NCBI GenBank assembly: GCA_963930645.1
Contig: OZ005650.1
Span: 65,662,718 to 65,726,717 of the forward strand
From: Salticus scenicus
Taxonomy: Eukaryota; Arthropoda; Arachnida; Araneae; Salticidae
Length of the DNA stretch: 64,000 bases
Reading direction: 5' to 3'
Shown here: in pieces, positions 57,717 through 64,000 of the stretch
Numbering within the stretch: position 1 is the first letter of the stretch
Layout: each line of letters opens with the position of its first letter
Notes under the pieces: generated by a model
The model's database searches: none
What the model was told of the DNA's origin: nothing
The model's input: the letters and a program-made list of their open reading frames with translations, nothing else
Translations under genes and position numbers: made by a program

Positions 57717-59094
57717 ATCCTAAATGCACGTGGACTCGAAAAAAAACCAGCTGGATTTTTCTACGCAAAACTCACATTATGAACGACAAGAAAGGTCATT
57801 TAAAGATACTCACAAGTACGGGAAGAATTTGTAGAATAAGGGGATAGCTTTATTCGTTGGTCTACTTGTCAATTGCGACACACCCCTTTACGACAGGGGT
57901 GACAAATGGAATCCACAGATAACTAGAAACCTTGAAAACCTGTAGCTGTAGAATAGTGTAGTAGTAAAATAATATTTATGAAAGAAAATGAAACTATTAG
58001 ATCAATTCAATTTTAGCAAACATGCATTTTACAGAAAACAAACTATTTATATTGAATTAAAGAGAGGAATTAAAAAATAAATAGTAATTAAAAAAAAGGT
58101 TAGTATATGGGGAATTTTCCCATCTTATCTTTTATTTTTATAACTTTGGATGCCTGTCTGACTTTTTAAAAATAGAAAATATATGCATTTAAAAAATCAT
58201 TCCCACTTCAAAATCAATTAATATTTTTAATGCAATGATATTTAAAGTTTAGTTTTAAAATGAAAAACATTTGACATTAGAAACAGGTGAAAATTGCAGT
58301 AAAAAAAATGAGAACTGACTTTTGAAATGACTTTTTTAATTCATACTTGTAGGATGAATAATTGATGCATTTCTAAAAGTTTAAACGATTTTTACAAATT
58401 TGCAATGTTCCTCAATAGATTTTGGATATTTTTCCATACTAGTTAACTAAATGTTATTCAGCATTTTTTGATACATTCATTTGAATAGCATTTTTGTTTT
58501 TTTGTTTAAAAGAATTTGTAATTTCTGTATAAATTTAATCTCGAAAAGTAATTTAAATCCTTCTACTAGTCTGATTAACTACTCCTGGAACATTAAATTT
58601 AACAACTTTTAATTCTTTTAGAAAATTAAAAGTCAATATCATATTGAATAATTATTATCAATATTTTGAAAATATCACGCTTTATCTATCGTTTCTAAAC
58701 AAACTCTTCATAAAATTCTGTTTATTTTATTATCTTTACTCAGTGTCCCAACAGTGGGCGAGATGTATTACTCTTGTAGCTGGTAAATGAAAAGAGCAGA
58801 GTTCAATCCCTGGTCACCTCTATGAATTTAGCCGACACGCACTTCACGTAGTTTTCTCCAAAACTCGCGTGAATATAGACTAGAGTCTTTTAGAAAGACC
58901 TCCACAGAGGGCATATCCCCAAGACTAGGAAACTTTAAGTATACAGAAAAATCCTATTTTTTAAGTAAAAATATGTTAAGTGCGGATCGTACAGATTTTT
59001 ATTTGCTTAAATGTACTTCTGTCGGATGAGATTGATTATAGTACCAATGGGGGGGGCTTGAACCCCCTGAGCCCCCCCCTTTCCTACGCCCCTG
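57717..59094. other. 5' flank of the hAT transposase with a SINE (copy 3)
   Basis: Non-coding right part of the hAT element. A SINE lies at about 58745-58940. Its tRNA-like head (gtagctggtaaatg...agttcaatccctgg, B-box-like) leads into the body shared with copies 1 and 2 (ctccaaaactcgcgtgaata...agaaagacctccacagaggg). The transposase promoter is presumably just 5' of 57716 but no clear motif is seen. Confidence 0.6.
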
Positions 59095-59102
59095 ACTGCA
59101 AC

Positions 59103-61190
59103 TTATCTGCAAAACAGATTACCCACGAGAGCTTGCGACGTAACACCGTATGAAAGATGGACAGGAAACAAACCAGATCTTTCAAATATTAAAACTTTTG
59201 GTTGTAAAGCATACACATATACTCATAAAATAAATAGAAGGAAACTAGACAGCAAGGCTAAATTGGGTACGTTTGTGGGATATGACCTCAGAAGCAAGGG
59301 ATATAGAATTTACATAGATGATAATGTAAAAATATGTAGAACGGTCAAATTCATCGAAACAGATCAAATGCGCGAAATAAGCAATAGCAATGACGATAAT
59401 CAGTTATTAACGAATGAAAATGAAAATGAAGCCGGTACTGGTGAAATAAATAGTAAATCATCCTTTCCGGTAGTTTTAACTGAACAGAATCAGGAATTAG
59501 ATCACATTGAGGAACCAAATTCACAGAATGAGGAAATTTCAGATCAAAATATTCCCAGAAGATCAGAAAGAGCCAACAAAGGCATTCCACCTGATAGATT
59601 CGCTTTATTAACAGATACCTTGAAAGTAGTCGAACCTAAGACCTTTCGTGAAATATTAGAATTGCAAAACCCTGTAGAAAAAGAAAATTGGCTAAAAGCA
59701 GCCAAAGATGAGATTAATTCACTCAAAGAGAATAATACATGGACATTAGTAGACCCTCCACCCAACGCACATATAGTAGGTTCTAAATGGGCGTTCAAAG
59801 CCAAATACAATCATATGGGAGAAATTCAAAAATATAAAGCGAGGTTAGTGGCGAAAGGATTTAGCCAAAAATACGGAGTGGATTACGATGAGACATTTGC
59901 CCCGGTGGCGTCTCACACAACTATCAGATCATTTTTAGTCATGGCTCTATACAATAATCTAGAATTAAATCATTTAGATGTAAAAACCGTGTTTTTGCAT
60001 GGGGAATTGGAAGAAACAATTTACATGTCACAACCAGAAGGATTTATAAATCCCGGGGATGAGAAAAAGGTCTGTAGATTAAAAAAGGCAATCTATGGTC
60101 TCAAGCAGGCAGCCAGAGCCTGGAACTTGAAAATAAATGAGACATTAATTAATCTAAATTTTACACAAAGTCAAGCTGATAAATGTCTATATAAAAGAAA
60201 TATTAACGGTAGAAAAGTCTACGTGCTAGTGTACGTAGATGATATTTTAATCGCTGGAACTAAGAGCGACATAAAAGAAATTACTGAAAAACTCAGTCGC
60301 GAATATAAAATTACTAACCTAGGGAATGTAGTTAATTATTTAGGCATAAACATTACTAGACCGGATAACAATACATTGTTATTAGATCAAACCAATAAGA
60401 TTAAACAATTAATAGACAAGTTTAACTTAACAGATTCAAAACCTACTAATATCCCAATGGATACAAATTACTTAAAAAATAATAATAACGATAATTTTTT
60501 GCCAAACAATACAGACTATAGAAAAGCAGTAGGGGCATTATTGTACATTTCCACAACATGTAGACCAGATATAAGTGCGGCTGTCAACTTTCTGTCCCGA
60601 AATAATGAAAATCCCAGGAAATGCGACTGGGAAGCCGTTAAAAAGGTCATGAAATATCTCAAATCTACGATAAACCTAAAATTAGCGTATAATAAAAACG
60701 CAGCACCAGTTTTAACAGTATATGCAGACTCAGACTATGCAAATGATCCAGGTGACAGAAAATCTGTCACAGGTAATATTTTCTTCATTGGAGAGAACCC
60801 AATATACTGGGTGTCCAAAAAAAACAAGGCAATATTACATTATCTACCGCTGAGGCAGAATACGTTTCTGCCAGCAATGCAGCTCAAGAAACTGTGTGGC
60901 TGTTGCAACTGCTAAATGACTTAGACATGAAACAAGAAAAACCTATCGTGATTTTCGAAGACAATCAAGCATGCATCAAACAAATCGAAAGCAACAAATA
61001 CCAATCACGAACAAAACACGTGGACTTGAAATATCATTATATAAAAGAACTGTACGAAAATAAGATAATAAAATTGCAATATGTCGATAGCAGCAACATG
61101 ACTGCCGACATCATGATGAAACCATTACCAAAGACAAGTCTACTTAAACTTAGAAAGAATCTGAACTTACTAGATTACAGCGAAATATAA
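59103..61190 (+). pseudogene. Copia pol, 3' half (integrase end, reverse transcriptase, RNase H), one frameshift
   Basis: The polyprotein resumes in frame right after the second TSD copy, at TTATCTGCAAAACAGATTAC. It continues with the integrase C-terminal GKNKP-like part and a reverse transcriptase. RT blocks: NTWTLVDPPPNAHIVGSKW, KARLVAKGFSQKYGVDYDET, LDVKTVFLHGELEETIYM, IYGLKQAARAWN and YVDDILIAG with catalytic aspartates. RNase H follows (VYADSDYA, then TAEAEY and DNQACI in the next frame). A run of eight A at 60817-60824 puts the end out of frame, so one frame stops at 60915 while the true end continues to the stop at 61188-61190. With the hAT insertion this makes the copy non-autonomous. 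Confidence 0.93.
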
Positions 61191-61202
61191 AACAAGTAGG
61201 GG
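61191..61202 (+). other. Copia polypurine tract
   Basis: AAGTAGGGG directly precedes the 3' LTR start TGTCG, the expected plus-strand priming site. Confidence 0.7.
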
Positions 61203-61874
61203 TGTCGTAAAAGTGTAAGAAAAAACTCAAATAATTTGTGTTTTAATATTCCGCTATTAAATAAAAAAGGAACTATAATGCGAATAAACTTTTTTAGCCA
61301 AGAGAGACGATTTCAATTAATGTACGGGTAGCTAACAAAAATGTATCACTCCTAACTTTCAAACTGTTTAGTCATCAATTTCTAATCTCTTTCTCCCGCG
61401 TGCTGTGAAATGTAGATGTATCTTCACTGATAAAAATGTAATCGCCATGATCGGAGCTCTGTTAAAATGCTCCGAGATGTTAGTTATTATAATTAATCTT
61501 CTATTATAAATCATATATCGCTTATAATCAAGAAATAAAATTTTGTATCAACTAGAAGCTAATTTAATGATGGATGGAAAATTGGAAAATAATACTTAAC
61601 ACAAATTAATAATTTTCTCCACACACACAGCTTATTTTTCAGATGCAGACTGATGACGTCTTATTGGTGTCTCTGGATACAACATTACGGACTGGTGAGA
61701 AAGTGAGTACAAATTCTTGCCTTCATTTCTATAATCATTAACTTTTAAGTTGTTTATAAAAGCATCAGCTCTCTAACAAAAACCCAATATTAAATAAAAT
61801 ATTATTTATATAACTGTATTGGAATTTGCGTGCGCTATGTGCTATCTAATCTATTAAATTTGACTATAAACAAG
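61203..61874 (+). repeat. Copia 3' LTR, 672 bp
   Basis: Same length as the 5' LTR. Differences seen by eye are tagtcaag/tagccaag, gatgatg/gatgacg and tttgtgtg/tttgcgtg. GGCTC follows at 61876-61880, matching the 5 bp before the 5' LTR, with one unexplained base (c, 61875) between. Confidence 0.95.
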
Positions 61875-62577
61875 CGGCTCTTCCCACCGTCGTCTGCTCA
61901 ATCACGTGATAGAGGAAAACGAATAATCGAATTCAATTAAATATTGTTCTTAAGAACAAAAATGTTAATATTTAATATAAAATAAAATAAAAGTAATATT
62001 GTGCATCTGTAAACAGTAGAATAGTTTTATTTGTAAATTTAATAATTTTTTAAAAACACTTTATGTGTTTATTTATTTTCAACTGCAAGAATCGATTTTT
62101 GTAACTGTTACATTAACTGATCTAACAATAAATAATAGCTTGTTCTTGTAGAATGTTTATGGATTATAGTTTGAAATTTTAAAATGTTTTCATTTAATTG
62201 AATTGCATAAAGTTGTTACAACAAGTTAATTAACTTAGTTACTGGTCTAAATGGATTTACGCAGTACAATATTGATCTGTCACTGATTTAAGTACCAAAA
62301 ATCAGAATATTTAACATGTTCTTCATGAACATCAATAACAAATATAAACTAAATGATGATTGTAAATGTATACAGAAAACAAAAGATGATGAATAATGAT
62401 ATAAAATGGATTAAAAATGATGCTGTATGATAAAATAACACAGATTAAATACAATTGATCAAAAATAAGAATAGAAAATATGTTATTTCAGCAATCGTTA
62501 TAGATAAACAAGACTTCGTCTACTATTTGTTTTTCCTCTATCATGTGACCTCTGACTTCAGGTGGGAAAAGCCCATT

Positions 62578-64000
62578 AAAAATTTAAACTTTTTTTTTTT
62601 TTTTTTTTTAAATAATAACTTATTTTTAATTATAAAGATAAAAACAAACTATATGCAGAAAAAACATTGGATATAATATTATTTTTACTTTAATATAAGC
62701 ATCAAATATATTGTCTTTGTGTTTTATCCTTAAAATACAGTTTGTCTATTGACTTTTCAGAAGTGAAATCCTTTAAAGAGTGTTGATTAAAATTGATGAA
62801 AATCAGATTATTCACACTTTGTAGCTTAGCTTTAGATTTGAATGGAGTTTGTATTTGATAGAATTCATGATGCTGGAACCTCATTCACGCGAAGATGTTG
62901 ATACAGGAAGTGTCAGTATAAATATTTGTCAAATATGAGAATCCATCTTTGAACTAGACCAAATATATTATAAATGTATGACATATTTTTTTCATTCTGC
63001 TATAACTGATTGCCAGTGGGATATTTTTAATCACCTGGGGTTTGTCAGACTCTGTGTATATGTATTAAATGCAATGTCAAAAGCAGAAAAGCTAATATTA
63101 GACTATAAGCAAGTTTGTTTCCAAAGAACCATCATCAGAATAACTGGAAATTTCAACTGAAAAATAAGACTCTGCATTGCTCTTTTTGTAATATTTGATT
63201 TAATTTTGGAAAACTGGAAACCTTTCAAAATTTGGCGATAGACTTGTTTGAAATGAAAGACATTTATGAACACAAGTTCAGAAGAACATTAGTGTTTCCA
63301 CACTTTTTTTAGAAATTAAGCCCTAACTTTAACCTGAACTTCAAGCCATTTCCAAATATAACATTAATATATCAAAATTCTTTTGTATGGCCAATAGAGG
63401 ATAAATACTTTCTACACCATATTCTATTCAATATATATATATTAACACATAAGTGCAATCAAAAGATATTAAACTGTACCAATGAGAAATTTTGCCCATG
63501 GCGGAAATGCATTTGAATAATTTTTGTATGTCTCTGTATACAAAACATTTGTCCATTTTCAACATTAAGTTTAAAGTACCATCCCCAATATGGTACAATT
63601 TAAAATACCCAGTTTGAACTTTCTGCTATTTTTGTTTTTGAGTTATGCCAATATCAGACATAGACCAATTGCTAAAATTCTGATTTTCAGATTTAGAGCA
63701 GCTGCAAACATGTACATACAAAAACTTTATTTAAAAAATTAACCAAAAAACAAGATATTTTCTCTACTTATTAAGTAGAGAAAGCATCTTGTTCTTAACT
63801 ACCGCTTAAGTCAAGGTAAAATCATGCTTGTTTTATTTTATTTTCAAACATTTCACAAATTCAAGGATGTAAAAAAGAAACCTAAGTATGATAAAGCACA
63901 AAACCTAAGTGAATTAAATTTAGATTTTTTAAGAAAATTATAAGTACCCACAATTAAGGGAAAAAAAAAAAAAACCTGATGATATAATAATCGCACGAAA
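62578..64000. other. AT-rich end of the window, no supported gene
   Basis: Poly-T at about 62590-62610. Two 60-residue open frames (62702-62884 minus, 62978-63160 plus) are not recognisable, and I treat them as chance or at best weak exon candidates. An imperfect palindrome aagatattttctctacttat / taagtagagaaagcatctt lies at 63752-63792. Confidence 0.4.

Larger units (their letters stand above)
54576..59094. mobile_element. Autonomous hAT transposon, 4519 bp, TSD ACTGCAAC
   Basis: The ends CAGGGGCGTAG and CTACGCCCCTG are perfect 11-bp inverted repeats. The exact 8-bp duplication ACTGCAAC flanks them at 54568-54575 and 59095-59102. It carries one intact transposase gene on the minus strand, an (AT)n run at about 54757-54787 and a SINE in the right flank. 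It splits the integrase end of the copia polyprotein, so it moved after the copia insertion. It is the parent-type element of the MITEs at 4930-5205 and 21281-21576. Confidence 0.97.
51673..62577. mobile_element. Foldback element of about 0.7 kb split by the copia insertion
   Basis: aatgggctc (51673-51681) continues across the copia element as ttcccaccgtcgtc...tgatagaggaaaac (61881-61920). The joined arm is inverted at about 62527-62577 (gtttttcctctatcatgtga...ggtgggaaaagcccatt). Without the copia it would be about 706 bp, non-coding. No target duplication was identified. Confidence 0.7.

Noticed and set aside
62702..63160. Two 60-residue open frames near the window end as host exons
   Set aside because: No recognisable motif and no convincing splice sites. 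Frames of this length are expected by chance here.
1..64000. Search for CRISPR arrays, operons, rRNA genes or viral structural genes
   Set aside because: None seen. Spaced repeats present are MITE, satellite or LTR sequences, and the gene structure is clearly eukaryotic.

Overview
The window is AT-rich, intron-containing animal DNA, most likely from an arthropod. An arachnid or similar lineage is my guess, based on the mix of vertebrate-type cryptochrome, KIAA1586/ZMYM1-type hAT, copia, Tc1/mariner and Penelope-like elements; the species cannot be told from the sequence. There are no operons, CRISPR arrays or prokaryotic signals. Only two host genes can be supported. The first is a vertebrate-type (CRY2-class) cryptochrome on the plus strand. 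Its start lies upstream of the window, and eight exons can be placed between 1 and 13108. The second is a single terminal exon of an unrecognised gene on the minus strand (36293-36478).

Positions 1-13108: cryptochrome exons 1-189, 2949-3037, 4400-4540, 4658-4825, 6547-6687, 9147-9298, 12159-12361 and 13008-13108. All have GT/AG borders and compatible phases. The introns hold hAT MITEs with exact 8-bp duplications, piggyBac-type MITEs, a Tc1 transposase relic and two foldback copies of Penelope-like retroelements (PLEs) carrying hammerhead ribozymes. Positions 13109-29166: the cryptochrome 3' end is unresolved. A minimal in-frame last exon is possible at 24066. The region is otherwise an AT-rich TE graveyard: a nested piggyBac-type shell holding a TA-flanked MITE, a tRNA-derived foldback and a third PLE foldback; a gag relic; a hAT MITE; and a pogo-like MITE.

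Positions 29167-36105: a decayed KIAA1586-type hAT transposase on the minus strand, invaded by a 5'-truncated SINE and an internally deleted mariner transposase. A second hAT C-terminal fragment follows on the plus strand, then an array of three palindromic units of about 330-390 bp. Positions 37775-48197: a 10.4-kb segment bounded by hAT-type termini and a perfect 8-bp duplication. It has no recognisable transposase and is filled with other repeats and satellites.

Positions 49131-62577: nested mobile DNA. A foldback element of about 0.7 kb was hit by a very young copia LTR retrotransposon (51682-61874; its 672-bp LTRs differ at about three positions). The copia pol gene was in turn interrupted by a 4.5-kb hAT transposon (54576-59094) with an intact 790-residue transposase, terminal repeats and an 8-bp duplication. 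The two short hAT MITEs elsewhere in the window are deletion derivatives of this same family. The most unusual pattern is the three unrelated PLE insertions, which share one architecture: a 12-17 bp direct repeat, an offset of about 30-60 bp, two head-to-head 5'-truncated copies with hammerhead ribozymes facing outward, and the second direct repeat.
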